A DNA stretch of 64,000 nt from Echinarachnius parma (GCA_037951105.1 JBAMJV010007188.1:78083-142082), one strand, 5' to 3'; positions 20,549 through 27,006 are shown, counted from the first letter of the stretch. Translations and numbers: made by a program. Notes: generated by a model not told the origin, from the sequence alone.

Positions 20549-22486
20549 CCGATCATCCGATCCCGATCATCGATCCGATTTCGAAGATCGAAAAAATTTT
20601 GCCGATCCGATCAAACGATCCGATCATCAAGGTCAGTTACAGCACTAATGATACACAACACAATACGGTTGTGCTTCGAGTGGACACAAGATGGCGCTAC
20701 ACAACGGTACCCCGGGGTACCGCGTGTGTCATCATATGTTGCTTTGGTATTCATTTATTTTCCCAAAATATGTTTTTTGGGATAATTTTCCAAACGAAAA
20801 AAAATGATTATATATTTTTTTTTTTTTTTTTTTTTGCCGATCCGATCTTCCGATTTTTTCTGCATGATCGGAAATCGGCAAAAACGGTCCGATCATGTAT
20901 GATCGGATCGTGATCGGCATGCCGATCCGATGATCGGTTACAGCGTTAGTTTTGGGGTTTTGTTTGTTTTTCTTTCTTTTTTTCTGCATGATCGGAAATC
21001 GGCATAAACGGGTCTATCATGGCATAATCGGATCATGCTCGAATGATGATCCGTTATACCATTACTATACTAAGAGGTATTCCTTTTACATTTACATGTA
21101 CATAATGTACAGAAATCAACAACATTGCAGAGGGGCAAATAAGTTTGGGTATAACTTTTATCCCTCAACAAGGTATTTAACAAGGTAAGTTAATGTTACA
21201 TGCCACAGACAAAATTTCCTTATACTTAGCACACAGTGTAGGAAATATACGGGGACTGTGGGCGATTTTGCCCCCTAATTTTCAAAATAGCCCCTTGAAA
21301 TCAATAGGAAGCCCTTAAAATTACCATAGGGTATTACATGTATGTGAACAATTTCTGGATATCCATCAGATTGGAAAAGTAGCCCCCTAAAATTAAAAAT
21401 TAATTCCTGTATTTGATAGCACAGACTACAGACAATGCATGTTAACAGGTTATCCAAATGCATTCTCTACCAAAGAATGCCACCGTCAACAACATGCACA
21501 TGCATGACAAAAAGAACGGATGCTCTATAAGACTATAGATCCAATTTGTTTAGAGCATCCGTTTTGTTTTCGTGCAGGTTTATGTCGTCATGGGCATGCT
21601 TTCACAGAGAACGTTGACAAATCCAAGCGCGGGCGCGGCCGTGATAAAGTGTATTTTAGCCTCTTTTTCTACTTCCTTCAGCTTACATTCTCTTTTGTTT
21701 CCTTTCAAATAATGTAATGTGAACTGCAATTACTTTGTCTGTGCATGACAAAGACGAATCGAAAATGTAACTTTTTGTTTTAAAATTGTTCAATAAAGTT
21801 TGTCATCAATTATTTTCACATAGATTTATGATTAACAAATAAATAAAACCTACTATAAATAGAAATTAAAAGTTCAATTGACCATCTACCAAAGTGTAAA
21901 CAAGGCAGGCCAGCTGCTTGCCACTGCATACATTCACTCACTGGCAAATTGTTATTGGTCCAATGCACACACACTGCAATGCAAGAACAATGGACCGAAT
22001 AGATGCAACATGCAACACACACTAAATTACAACTTGTTTGCATCACGAACAAAATTTATAACATGCCATAAAAGTTATATTTAACGCGAATAAAAAATAG
22101 AACAAGAATGAAGACTAAATCAAGAACACAAAGCATAAGTTAGAACCCTCAAAACAGAAATAAAATTCTACGTTTCGACAGAATGACCCGAAAAACAGGT
22201 CCCTGTTCGCTAACTTCATTGATAATTGCCATATCAAATCGCAAGAAAGTACGCTCACGTACGCAGTGCATTATGCATAGCGGATTGCCGGTTGGACTAC
22301 CAATACCAGAACATAGCTCTCGGACATTTAAATTGAGGGGTAAACAATGCCCTCCCGCAAAAGCTTCTGAAACTTAACACTTAAATTACCTAAATTTACA
22401 CTAGTTTGATGATGAAGACTTACCTGATGACTCTGAATTTCCTTCCGCAACAGTTGTTGCAGTTTTTCAAGTTCTTTGTTCGACAT
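1325..22486 (-). CDS. PHF21A: PHF21A/BHC80-like PHD-finger protein, whole spliced gene (11 coding exons)
   Basis: Homologue of PHF21A (BHC80), a subunit of the nuclear LSD1-CoREST-HDAC co-repressor whose PHD finger reads histone H3 unmethylated at lysine 4. I joined eleven minus-strand segments, each with AG acceptor and GT donor, all phase 0: 22486-22424, 16213-16181, 15260-15195, 12412-12347, 10922-10587, 9869-9684, 6232-6098, 4491-4345, 2989-2846, 2063-1884, 1444-1325. This gives 491 residues, shorter than the roughly 630-680 of human PHF21A and closer to PHF21B. Order: N-terminal coiled coil (1-76), Ser/Thr/Pro-rich linker (77-250), conserved [14 protein letters not shown] block (251-295), RRSATTYLA block plus basic patch (296-344), PHD finger (345-392), C-terminal coiled coil (393-491). 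The basic patch lacks the AT-hook RGRP core of the vertebrate protein. Exon boundaries are by eye. Family assignment is strong; PHF21A versus PHF21B orthology is not resolved. Confidence 0.92.
1445..1883. other. Last intron of the PHF21A-like gene, nothing else seen
   Basis: AT-rich sequence between the two final coding exons with no recognisable repeat, exon copy or RNA gene. Confidence 0.6.
1884..2063 (-). CDS. PHF21A: PHF21A-like exon 10, C-terminal [11 protein letters not shown] block and coiled coil
   Basis: Sixty codons with [20 protein letters not shown] followed by a basic/acidic heptad-like helix ending HLNDAIT. Human has [20 protein letters not shown] just after the PHD finger, followed by a coiled coil. 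Acceptor TTGACCAG, donor GTATGC. A second copy of the first half is at 2219-2307. Confidence 0.92.
2219..2307 (-). pseudogene. Partial copy of exon 10 (5' half with acceptor)
   Basis: After a usable acceptor (CCATATTCAG) it reads [20 protein letters not shown] and then LSHKQRMEE, almost identical to exon 10, then leaves homology and meets a stop within a few codons. It has no donor, so it could only serve as a terminal exon or be skipped. The copy is in the gene's own orientation. Confidence 0.85.
2509..2612 (-). pseudogene. Partial PHD-exon copy (3' half) interrupted by a poly-G run
   Basis: Minus strand reads [15 protein letters not shown], then a run of about 27 C residues (poly-G on plus), then the bases for a CPQCQ-type end and an intact GTGACT donor. 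The run expands a codon pair that encodes PPG in exon 9. Only the second half of the PHD exon is present. Confidence 0.8.
2600..2696. repeat. 20-bp tandem repeat next to PHD-exon copies
   Basis: About four to five copies of GGGCTAGTAAAGCCACAC(T/A)A. The unit overlaps the CTAGTGTACCAC sequence where the partial PHD copies begin, suggesting that it was amplified from the duplication junction. Confidence 0.85.
2713..2800 (-). pseudogene. Partial PHD-exon copy (3' half), donor lost
   Basis: Reads [19 protein letters not shown] and SCPQCQ, very close to exon 9, but the donor GT has become AT (CAG/ATAATT). The first half with the first four zinc ligands is missing, so it cannot encode a finger alone. 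Confidence 0.85.
2846..2989 (-). CDS. PHF21A: PHF21A-like exon 9, complete PHD zinc finger
   Basis: One 48-codon exon holds the whole C4HC3 PHD finger. In exon numbering the ligands are C6, C9, C18, C21, H26, C29, C44 and C47. It starts [20 protein letters not shown] and continues [14 protein letters not shown] to CPQCQ. Human BHC80 uses an Asp in HEDF and a Met in LLMCD, 13 residues apart, to recognise unmodified H3K4; here Asp4 and Met17 keep identity and spacing, so H3K4me0 binding is expected. Acceptor TTTTTGACAG, donor GTAATT. Two partial copies of its second half lie downstream. Confidence 0.95.
3055..3256. mobile_element. 200-bp MITE with GGGC-TTTCATGA inverted ends
   Basis: Left end GGGGCTTGTTTCATGAAAGG and right end CCTTCATGAGACAGGCCC-type sequence are inverted relatives. 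Internal blocks CTTATCT and AGATAAG also pair. No ORF. Boundaries approximate. Confidence 0.65.
3257..3576. other. Intron sequence, nothing recognised
   Basis: AT-rich intron between exons 8 and 9 with no ORF or repeat that I can name. Confidence 0.5.
3577..4255. repeat. 22-bp minisatellite, two blocks split by a SINE
   Basis: Unit AATAAACACCCTGAGCCTTGGC, about six copies at 3577-3705 and ten at 4035-4255, only scattered substitutions. The array is cleanly interrupted by a tRNA-headed SINE, so the array predates the insertion. Confidence 0.95.
3700..4034 (-). mobile_element. tRNA-derived SINE inserted in the minisatellite
   Basis: The minus strand starts near 4032 with a tRNA-like head: GTGGCAAGATCGGTAGAGCG resembles an A box and GAGTTCGAACCCTGCC a B box. 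A body follows with CTTTGTCCTTCAGCAAG, typical of metazoan SINEs, and the tail is rich in TTATTATTATT (3706-3735). Pol III transcription of intact copies is known for such families; this copy's activity is unknown. Confidence 0.8.
4345..4491 (-). CDS. PHF21A: PHF21A-like exon 8, [10 protein letters not shown] block and basic patch
   Basis: Forty-nine codons beginning [20 protein letters not shown], then [14 protein letters not shown], ending IKHDSD at GTAAGT. The first part matches human KKSAVTYLNS. The following basic patch sits where vertebrates have an AT-hook, but the RGRP core is absent. The acceptor and first 45 or so bases are repeated six more times upstream in the gene (to 5175). Confidence 0.88.
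4447..5175. repeat. 111-bp tandem array made from the 5' edge of exon 8 (7 copies)
   Basis: CCCATTGGCC blocks occur at 4450, 4561, 4672, 4789, 4900, 5011 and 5114. Each unit carries, on the minus strand, a 3' splice site (CTCTGCAG or CTCTACAG), about 45 bp of exon 8 ([14 protein letters not shown]), and about 60 bp unrelated to the exon. Only the copy nearest 4450 continues into the rest of exon 8. This leaves up to seven competing acceptors in tandem. Confidence 0.93.
5176..5531. other. Intron with poly-C tract, no gene seen
   Basis: Includes GTGAAACCTCACTATAACGA at 5251, which resembles termini of common DNA elements, and a C19-type tract at about 5487-5505. No complete element could be delimited. 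Confidence 0.45.
5532..6080. mobile_element. TTAA-flanked MITE, family A, copy 1
   Basis: Bounded by TTAA at 5532 and 6077. Inverted ends AAGGGATAGTACAGTCTTGG and ACCAAAACTGAACTATCCCTT. The same family is at 11817-12331 and 23149-23683. TTAA targets are typical of piggyBac-type elements; no transposase is present. Confidence 0.85.
6098..6232 (-). CDS. PHF21A: PHF21A-like exon 7, conserved [14 protein letters not shown] block
   Basis: Forty-five codons, starting [20 protein letters not shown] and running through [20 protein letters not shown] to KREIE. Human PHF21A has [20 protein letters not shown] followed by SKRQERKRRTTANP, so this is one of the best-conserved blocks outside the PHD finger. 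Acceptor TTTTGCAG, donor GTAAGA. A TTAA MITE ends at 6080, only about 12 bp beyond the donor. Confidence 0.92.
6233..6566. other. Intron upstream of exon 7, nothing firm
   Basis: A stretch near 6335-6365 (TATACTTCAATTTATGCCAA) faintly resembles the acceptor side of exon 7 and may be a decayed copy. Otherwise unremarkable. Confidence 0.4.
6567..6861. mobile_element. MITE with TTTCACAAAGATT inverted ends, copy 1
   Basis: Left end GGGCATTTCACAAAGATTTT and right end AGAATCTTTGTGAAACACCC are inverted relatives; both are followed inward by AAGTTGAACTT-type sequence. A second copy is at 13711-14002. Confidence 0.8.
6866..6938 (-). pseudogene. Decayed partial copy of exon 7
   Basis: Compared with exon 7 on the plus strand, CTGTAATATTCTTGCCATCT, TCGGTGTTATTAGACCAATG and GAGGCCATGAATT follow the exon sequence around CTGTAAGGTTTCAGCCGTCT and beyond, with about a quarter of bases changed. 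It sits 630 bp upstream in gene orientation and looks like an old exon duplication that lost function. Confidence 0.65.
7066..7830. mobile_element. Fold-back element with 16-bp minisatellite arms
   Basis: Left arm (7068-7325): about a dozen copies of GGTTCGTTATTCCGAA, with interspersed CCGAAAATAAAATCGGG variants. Right arm (7470-7830): the reverse complement TTCGGAATAACGAACC, also with TTCGGATTAACGAACCC variants. The centre (7326-7470) is unrelated AT-rich sequence. The two arrays can pair over more than 200 bp. No ORF of substance. Confidence 0.9.
8131..8350. mobile_element. Truncated family-B TTAA MITE
   Basis: GGGATCTAGTAACCTTGTCC and TTCGGTTTTTCAAATTTC match the full family at 14125-14520, but the right half is lost. 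The adjoining 7831-8130 holds nothing recognisable. Confidence 0.7.
8434..9362. mobile_element. Repetitive element with 145-bp tandem units rich in TGACCTTTGACCT
   Basis: Bounded by TGCCTCCG at 8437 and a terminal hairpin TGCCTCCG/CGGAGGCA at 9333-9360. The interior has four to five units of about 145-152 bp (TGACCTTTGACCTCATGACC, then AAATCTAATCAGATCAT, then CAAGTTTGGTCAGAATC). A tract of ACGG/ACGTACGG repeats (about 9250-9317) precedes the right end. It contains six exact TGACCTTTGACCT sites at 8706, 8851, 8995, 9002, 9147 and 9154. Confidence 0.85.
9430..9652. mobile_element. MITE with GTTGCAGAAAGAGAT ends
   Basis: Left GTTGCAGAAAGAGATGCAAT and right ATCTCTTTCTGCAATGGGGCC are inverted. 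The interior has several ACAATTAATTGTAAG palindromes. It follows a C-rich tract at 9408-9429 and belongs to the same family as the outer element at 238-790. Confidence 0.75.
9684..9869 (-). CDS. PHF21A: PHF21A-like exon 6, linker
   Basis: Sixty-two codons from [19 protein letters not shown] to KKPLTAEET, donor GTAAGT at 9683-9678, acceptor ending TTATTCAG. Two further copies of its first two-thirds, including the acceptor, lie upstream in the gene (9921-10057 and 10096-10235). Only this copy retains the 3' end and donor, so it is the one able to work as an internal exon. Confidence 0.82.
9728..10240 (-). repeat. About 180-bp tandem array of the 5' part of exon 6 (3 copies)
   Basis: CATTGGTTGTTGTTGC starts at 9728, 9921 and 10096. 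Each copy contains the acceptor (TTATTCAG) plus [18 protein letters not shown] and following codons. Copies 2 and 3 end at the ACCAATGT position and join intron sequence (CACTAAATC), so they lack the KKPLTAEET end and the donor. Confidence 0.9.
10240..10586. other. Intron with poly-C tract
   Basis: AT-rich intron between exons 5 and 6 with a C-run at about 10536-10557. Nothing else seen. Confidence 0.5.
10587..10922 (-). CDS. PHF21A: PHF21A-like exon 5, Ser/Thr/Pro/Gly-rich linker
   Basis: The largest exon, 112 codons, phase 0. It starts [18 protein letters not shown], contains a Gly run and basic patches, and ends [10 protein letters not shown] before GTGAGT. The linker is low-complexity but has the Ala/Thr-rich, KPVAQN-type content seen in the family linker. 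A poly-C tract (about 10536-10557) lies just inside the downstream intron. Confidence 0.82.
10926..11816. other. Intron, no gene or repeat recognised
   Basis: Short open frames here have no splice context or family resemblance. The stretch near 11500-11600 (GGGGGCGAATTCGCC) is a local GC-rich patch without clear meaning. Confidence 0.5.
11817..12331. mobile_element. TTAA-flanked MITE, family A, copy 2
   Basis: TTAA at 11817 and 12328; ends AAGGGGTAGTACAGTTTTGG and CCAAAACTGAACTACCCCTT. It ends about 10 bp before the exon 4 donor (12341-12346), the same arrangement as copy 1 near exon 7. Confidence 0.9.
12347..12412 (-). CDS. PHF21A: PHF21A-like exon 4, end of N-terminal coiled coil
   Basis: Twenty-two codons, [18 protein letters not shown] followed by LQDG; human has KRVVEQLRKNL at this place. 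Acceptor GTGTTCAG, donor GTAAGT at 12346-12341. A TTAA-type MITE ends only about 10 bp into the following intron. Confidence 0.88.
12708..13491. mobile_element. 784-bp DNA element with GGGCAATTCCACG inverted ends
   Basis: Perfect 13-bp inverted ends: GGGCAATTCCACG at 12708 and CGTGGAATTGCCC ending 13491. The interior has repeated GTCCTTCCGTTACCG boxes (about 13087, 13286 and 13466, plus a variant near 13078). No transposase ORF and no obvious target-site duplication. Confidence 0.8.
13711..14002. mobile_element. MITE with TTTCACA-AGATT inverted ends, copy 2
   Basis: AGGTGTTTCACATAGATTCT at the left and CTTTGTGAAACATCCCC at the right. Internal AAGTTGAACTTAAATTC palindromes. Same family as 6567-6861. 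Confidence 0.8.
14125..14520. mobile_element. TTAA MITE, family B, copy 1
   Basis: Ends TTAAAGGGACTTAGTAACAT and GTTACTAGATCCCTTTAA, about 396 bp. Shares its right TTAA with the next copy. Confidence 0.85.
14517..14916. mobile_element. TTAA MITE, family B, copy 2, tandem with copy 1
   Basis: Begins at the shared TTAA 14517-14520 and ends GTTACTATATCCCTTTAA. The two copies are clearly diverged (for example around 14680-14720), so this looks like a second insertion at the TTAA of the first rather than a recent tandem duplication. Confidence 0.85.
15195..15260 (-). CDS. PHF21A: PHF21A-like exon 3, coiled coil
   Basis: Twenty-two codons beginning [20 protein letters not shown] and ending RQ, close to human [20 protein letters not shown]. 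Acceptor CTGCCACAG, donor GTCAGT. Part of the N-terminal coiled coil used for partner binding in the family. Confidence 0.88.
15290..15447 (-). mobile_element. tRNA-headed SINE, copy 2
   Basis: The minus strand from about 15446 reads CAAGGGTCTTTGTGGCTCGA, TGGTTGAGCACCGG, and then a B box GGTTCGATTCC. A SINE with the same head is at 56170-56315. Confidence 0.75.
15513..15905. mobile_element. Palindromic MITE, copy 2
   Basis: Inverted repeat centred at 15700/15701 (GGTTCATAAATTTATGAAGC), with the same arms as the element at 257-655. Right end ATGACATCACACTTCACCAC. A few arm mismatches. Confidence 0.85.
16181..16213 (-). CDS. PHF21A: PHF21A-like exon 2 (33-bp micro-exon)
   Basis: Eleven codons, [11 protein letters not shown], flanked by an acceptor ending GGGCAG and the donor GTAAGT. 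It matches in length and character the human segment KLVAQMKQDPQ that follows the first helix. Phase 0 on both sides, so skipping it would keep the frame. Confidence 0.8.
16214..18024. other. Intron 1 with decayed repeat and a CpG-rich stretch
   Basis: From 16740 to 17340 are decayed relatives of the element at 18025-19078 (AGAGCTGCCAAG at 16740, AGAGCTGCCAGCC at 16924, blocks of AAAGTTGGTTCTGTCG). From about 17745 to 18020 base composition changes to CpG-rich. This continues past the hAT-like insertion to about 19450, implying one CpG-rich island interrupted by the insertion. Confidence 0.55.
18025..19078. mobile_element. 1.05-kb hAT-like non-autonomous element
   Basis: Inverted ends CAGAGATGCCAA (18025) and TTGGCATCTCTG (ends 19078), flanked by the direct repeat TGCGTG (18019-18024 and 19079-19084). 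With one mismatch the duplication can be read as 8 bp starting at GTGCGTG. CAGAG-type ends fit hAT. No transposase ORF. Confidence 0.8.
19315..19447 (+). CDS. Possible first coding exon, antisense within intron 1
   Basis: In a CpG-rich stretch, an ATG at 19315 follows an in-frame stop (TGA at 19306) and opens 44 codons, [20 protein letters not shown] continuing with [17 protein letters not shown] and ending ELKW plus one base at a strong donor GTAAGT (19448-19453). I do not recognise the product. It lies on the strand opposite the PHF21A-like gene, inside its first intron, and no second exon was found. It could be the start of a nested gene, a captured exon in repetitive DNA, or chance. Transcript evidence would decide. 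Confidence 0.35.
19660..19945. mobile_element. Palindromic fragment of the GATCGG hAT family
   Basis: An inverted repeat with arms containing CCCAAGGTAATCTTGTATGG and its complement, centred near 19823. It matches the core of the complete element just downstream but lacks termini. Confidence 0.75.
19968..20647. mobile_element. Complete 680-bp hAT-like element, 8-bp target-site duplication
   Basis: Ends TAGTGCTGTAACCGATCATC and AAGGTCAGTTACAGCACTA are inverted, and the element is flanked by perfect ATGATACA duplications (19960-19967 and 20648-20655), the hAT hallmark. Subterminal zones are dense in GATCGG/CCGATC. Inside are A- and T-runs and a central inverted repeat. Non-autonomous. Confidence 0.9.
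20727..21060. mobile_element. Right-half fragment(s) of the GATCGG hAT family
   Basis: Repeats the T-run and GATCGG-rich right end (GATCATGTATGATCGGATCG), ending GATGATCGGTTACAGCGTTA at about 20949. A further short piece (CTGCATGATCGGAAATCGGC) lies at 20983-21010. Confidence 0.75.
21243..21480. repeat. Repeat fragment with AGCCCC/GGGGCT blocks
   Basis: GGCGATTTTGCCCCCTAATT and TGGATATCCATCAGATTGG are the inverse of sequence in the triplicated repeat at 47130-47470. The stretch from 21480 to 22423 shows only a hairpin at about 21517-21563 (ACGGATGCTCT/AGAGCATCCGT). Confidence 0.6.
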
Positions 22487-22508
22487 ACTTTTCGGCAATC
22501 GGAGACTC
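22424..22508 (-). CDS. PHF21A: PHF21A-like exon 1: start codon and first coiled-coil residues
   Basis: The ATG is at 22486-22484 and the exon encodes [20 protein letters not shown] plus Q, ending at CAG before GTAAGT (22423-22418). It aligns with the human start, which also has a short Leu/Glu-rich helix ending in a VEIQVHQ-type motif. A good 3' splice site (pyrimidine-rich, ending TTCTTACAG) lies just upstream at 22509, so bases 22487-22508 are probably 5' UTR and at least one non-coding exon lies farther up (higher coordinates). I could not identify that upstream exon or the promoter. Confidence 0.85.
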
Positions 22509-23148
22509 CTGTAAGAATCTATTTTTAGCAGTCGTTCTAAAATACATGTACCACACGTAAAATGAATTACTGTACAAATATATATGCGTTACTACACGCA
22601 ATAGCTAGCTAGGGCTTGATACGTACGCTTTGTGTGCTATACTATCCCAGTGGTATCTGCATCTATCATGTGAAAGTGGATATAGCGCACGCGCGGGGCT
22701 AACTAAAAATTAAGGATTCCTTTTCACAAAAGACATCAAAGAAGAGTTTTGAGGGACTGATCGATGAGTCTATGCAGTATGCATCATCAGTGGTTTGGGG
22801 TGCACATGGGTCTCATTGTGGCAGCTCATGTCCCTGGAAATGGATGCCGTTCGAAATCCTAGATGCTATTAAACTGGTGCACAGGTGCATCCATCCATTG
22901 ATAATTCGATTTCTACTGTAGCCTGTAGGAAGTTGTGCATCAAATAAAGTTGTTGTATTGGTGTTCTAACTTGTGAAAGAGAAAAATAAAGTGTCGAGAC
23001 TCGAGTCGAACGGTGACGGGGGTGAGAGGAGGGGGGGGGGGGGGGGGGGGGGAGTAGCAGACGAAGTGCCGCAGCTAGGAGCCTATAGGTTTCCCACTTA
23101 TTAGGGGCCGCATTAAAGAAATAGCTGAGTTTTGGTAGAGAGCTAGAG
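22509..23148. other. Upstream of PHF21A-like exon 1; poly-G tract
   Basis: No exon or promoter identified. A G-run of about 24 at 23028-23052 follows GTGACGGGGGTGAGAGG. The upstream 5' UTR exon of the gene is not found here. Confidence 0.4.
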
Positions 23149-23683
23149 TTAAAGGGGTAGTTTAGTTTTGGTAAGGCTGAACTTTAGTAGCCAAAACCTG
23201 CACAGTAACATTATAAACTAACAGTTATAACTCCACCATGCTCGAAAGGTATACAAAATTACAAACGACTAAGTAACAAGCCTGTTATCATTCAAAAAGA
23301 GCCATTAAAACACAAGAGGGCGCTTTTTAAAAAGGCATTGGTTTCAACCATTTTTCATACAAAATTATGCATGTGATGTTGTATTGATACAATGATTAAA
23401 TAGCTAGATCATCAACAAACGCTTTTGAACATTTTTGAAAAAGTATGCAAGCATTTTTTTATTTTTTTCTAAATATCATCTAATTATTTGGGCCCCAAAT
23501 AATTATCAGATCAGATATATTTATTTATATTTCAGCCGTTTCTGGGTCGATTTTGACCAAATAAAGTTTATTCTGCCATTAAAATTGCATGTTCTCTCAA
23601 ATTCGACACTCAGTTTTTCATTACCTCACAAAAAAATTGTGATGTGCAGCGCCCTCTCTACCAAAACTAAACTACCCCTTTAA
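23149..23683. mobile_element. TTAA-flanked MITE, family A, copy 3
   Basis: TTAA at 23149 and 23680; ends AAAGGGGTAGTTTAGTTTTG and CAAAACTAAACTACCCCTTT. Very close to copy 2. Confidence 0.9.
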
Positions 23684-25180
23684 GTACAGTTTTGGTAAAA
23701 CTGAATTTTAGTAACCAAAACCTGCACCATAAAAAGTACAGTAGCCTACATTACAAAGTATTATAGTTATAACTCCACTATGCTCGAAAGGTGTCAACAA
23801 ATTGAAAAAGGCTAAGTAAAAAGCCTGTTATCATTTTTTTTTTAAAGAAGAAAAAAAGAACCGTAAACACTCAAGAGGGCGCTCTCTAAATGAGTTTATT
23901 GGTTTCAACCATTTTAAAGCAAAATTGTGCATGTTATGTTTTGTTGAATATTTTTGAAAAGTGTAAGACTTGGTATTTTCCGAAGTGCCCCCCGATATTT
24001 TTTTGTGAGATAATGAAAAACTGACTGTCAAATTTGAAAGAACATACAATTTTAATGACAGAATAAACTTTGTTTGATCAAAATCGGTTCAGAAACGGCT
24101 GAAATATCCATATACATATTTTTATTCAAAATAATTACAATTTTGCCCAGCAGCGTAGTGATGTAAGGCACACGGGCATCATTTTTTTTATTTTTTTTTA
24201 TTTATTTATTTATTTTTTTTTTTTGGGGGGGGGGGGGGCACGCTTATGCATTCAAAAAAAAAGTTTTCCCCTTCAATTTGTAGGTCATTTTACAAGTAAC
24301 TGGGGACACGCCCCCTCCCCCTAGCTACGCCCCAGTCTTTAGCTGAAAGAAACATATATATGCGATATCATTTTTAAACTCATAAAGCACGTAGGGCCTA
24401 CTTACACTCTGCCATTGATCAATATTGTTGAAATAGAATCAAAAGAGGGTTATACTATCTGGTAGAGAGCTAGGGCGCTTCAGCATATATTTTTGTGAGG
24501 TAATTCAAAACTAAATGTAATTATTTGAAAAAGCACAAGATTTTAAAGACAAAATTATCATTGTTTGACCAAAATCGATTGAGAAACAACAAAAATATCC
24601 ATAAAATTTAATTGGAGTGATAAGATTGTTCTGTTTATAGTTTCTCTAGTGAATCATCATTTAAAAGGGATAGTTTAGTGTTGGTTTAGTGGGCACTACG
24701 AGAAACATCTTTTATTTTGTGACCGGAAATGAAAAACTCAGTGTAAAATTTGATAGAGCACACAATTTTAATGACAGAATTGATTTTGTCAGTGATTAAA
24801 ATCGGTTGAGAAACAGTTGAAATATAAATAACTATATCCGATTTTAAATAAATGTGGGTCCCAAATTATTTTTTTTTATTCGATGATTTAAACAAAAATA
24901 TATATAATTCCTACGCTTTTTCAAAATTTTACCAAAGAGCTAGGTTTTTAAATAGTTCTTGATGATCTCTTGATTAAATCATTATTTCAACAAAACATCA
25001 CATTGACAATTTTTTATTTAAAAATGGTTGAAACCAATGTTTTCAGAAAGCGCCGTATTGTCATTTGATGACTGTTTTGTTCAATGATAACAGGCTTCTT
25101 ACATAGCCGTTTGTAAGTTTTTCTACCTTTCGGGCATAGTGGAGTTATTAGTTGATCATTGTATAATGGAAATTTTGGTT
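23684..25180. repeat. Cluster of diverged, nested family-A MITE pieces
   Basis: At least three partial copies follow each other (TACAGTTTTGGTAAAACTG at 23686, then two inverse pieces with AAAATCGGTTCAGAAACGG near 24080 and AAAATCGGTTGAGAAACAG near 24800). A G-rich tract lies at 24225-24238. Confidence 0.65.
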
Positions 25181-25182
25181 TG

Positions 25183-25573
25183 TTAAATGGATCTAGTAAC
25201 TGTTTTAACATGATTGTGCAAAAAGTGATGAGTGGTTATTACAATGTATATTGTTGTTATCTGTTATCCACTGGGTGTTGTGTGAAAATTGCAAGTTAAT
25301 TGGACGATATAGCCGAGTAATGAGCAAAAATGCAAAGTGATATTCACTCATTGCACTCACTTTGTACACGGTTTTCATGGTCCAGTGGATAATTTAACAT
25401 CTGAACACTTCAATCGTAAATATAAATATCTTTTTAACGAAAGGGAAATTTGAAAAACCGAAACATGTCCCATGCTTTTATTGTTAATACGAATACAACA
25501 AATTATGAGGGAACCGCTCGCATTCCAATTGGATTTTGAGGATTTGGACAATGTTACTAAGTCCCTATAGGCC
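25183..25573 (-). mobile_element. TTAA MITE, family B, inverted copy
   Basis: Reads family B in reverse: TTAAATGGATCTAGTAAC at the left and GACAATGTTACTAAGTCCCT at the right. About 390 bp. Confidence 0.8.
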
Positions 25574-25679
25574 ATGATTTTATGTCAAACCAAACAATGA
25601 CCTAATTTACTAAATTCTGCATCTATGAATCACACATGCAGTTGCCTACGTACAGGCCAGGCGCGCGGAAGCAGTTTTG

Positions 25680-26060
25680 GATTGGGGGGGGGGGGGGGGC
25701 AAAACCCTAAGGGGGCTCACGATTTATGTATTTAGGGGCTCATGCCCAACTGCACTCACAGGCAGTGGCGTAGCGACGGGGGGGGGGGGGCAGGGGGGCA
25801 GGGGCGGATCTAGCTAAGGGGGGGGGGGGGGTTTGACCCAATGACGATGCGGAGCATCGTCCAGCGGCAATTTTGTTTTTTGCTATTTTGATCCCCCGTA
25901 AGTGATTTTTGTTCACCTTTTTTTCACTTTCGTCCACAAGCCGTGAATTATTTTCGCTATTTTGAACCCCCGTAGGAGATTTTGTTTTCATTTTGTTTTC
26001 ACTTTTTTCACTGATACATTTTCACTTGGCAGCCCCCCCCAAAAAATCTTCGAGTCAGAG
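25680..26060. repeat. G-tract-rich repeat debris
   Basis: Several G-runs (25686, 25780, 25820) alternate with CAGTGGCGTAGCGACGGGG and CAGGGGCGGATC motifs that resemble hAT-type ends, but no paired end was found. Confidence 0.5.
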
Positions 26061-26099
26061 GTGACATTGCGAGGATAAAGCGACTAATTAGCACGAGGG

Positions 26100-26550
26100 A
26101 GCAAAGTAACTGAGCGGTGTCCCCCCCCCCCCCCCCCCCCCCCCCTCCCATGGTAGGGAGCTTTTGCATTTTGGGACTTGCAATCGGGTGCATAAAAACA
26201 TGATCCAACAACATAGCGTACAGCCAAAAATGAGGATCGAGCGAAGCGACCGAGGGCTGGGGCCGAGCCAGAGGGGGTGGGTTTTGGGAGGGGGTATCCC
26301 CCTCCCACGGGGAAGATTTTGCATTTATATACTTGAAATGGTGCAATCTGGTGCATAAAACATAAACAATATGGCACATTTGTATGATCCAACATCATAG
26401 CTTACAGCCAAAAATGAGTCCCGAGGGAGCGAAGCGACCGAGGGCTGGGGCAGTGCCAGACGGGGAGGGTTTGGGAGGGGGCATCCCCCTCCCACGGGGA
26501 AGATTTTGCATTTATATACTTGAAATAGTGCAATTTGGTGCACGTCACAC
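26100..26550. repeat. About 180-bp tandem repeat, three copies
   Basis: Each unit has GGTATCCCCCTCCCACGGGG, GATTTTGCATTTATATACTT and GAGCGAAGCGACCGAGGGCT. A relative in inverse orientation lies inside the hAT-like element at 61983-63076 (near 62520-62660). Confidence 0.8.
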
Positions 26551-27006
26551 AAACAGCCAGAGCAATAAGTCGACACATGAACTACGTGGACCGGTACAGA
26601 AAAACCCACCGCAGACGTACGCAAGTTACACAACAAACTGAGATTATTTATTCGCGCGCAGCGAAAACTTTAAATGGATGTATAACTTAGATTCTAAATG
26701 TTATAATTAACAAGTATTGGCTGATACATACCATGTTTTCTTTTCCTTTTTTTTTCTTTCTTTTTTTTTTTTTTTTGAGGGGGCAAAAATGCGTTTTGCC
26801 CCCCCCCCCCCCCCACTTTTTGGATTGGGGGGGGGGGCGGCCGCCCCCCCCCCCCTGCACCCCCACTTCCGGCGCCTATGGTACAGGCAATGGAGTCGTA
26901 CCCGTTATTTTTTTTTTTATTTAAAGGGGATTGTTTTAGCCCCGTTTTAGCTCCATTCTGTGGCGTAGTTGGACTTGGGGTATATACCTAAAACACCCCC
27001 TCGGTA
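26551..27006. other. T- and C/G-tract-rich sequence, no gene
   Basis: Long T runs at 26740-26776, C-runs at 26799-26814 and 26845-26857. No complete element delimited. Confidence 0.5.
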
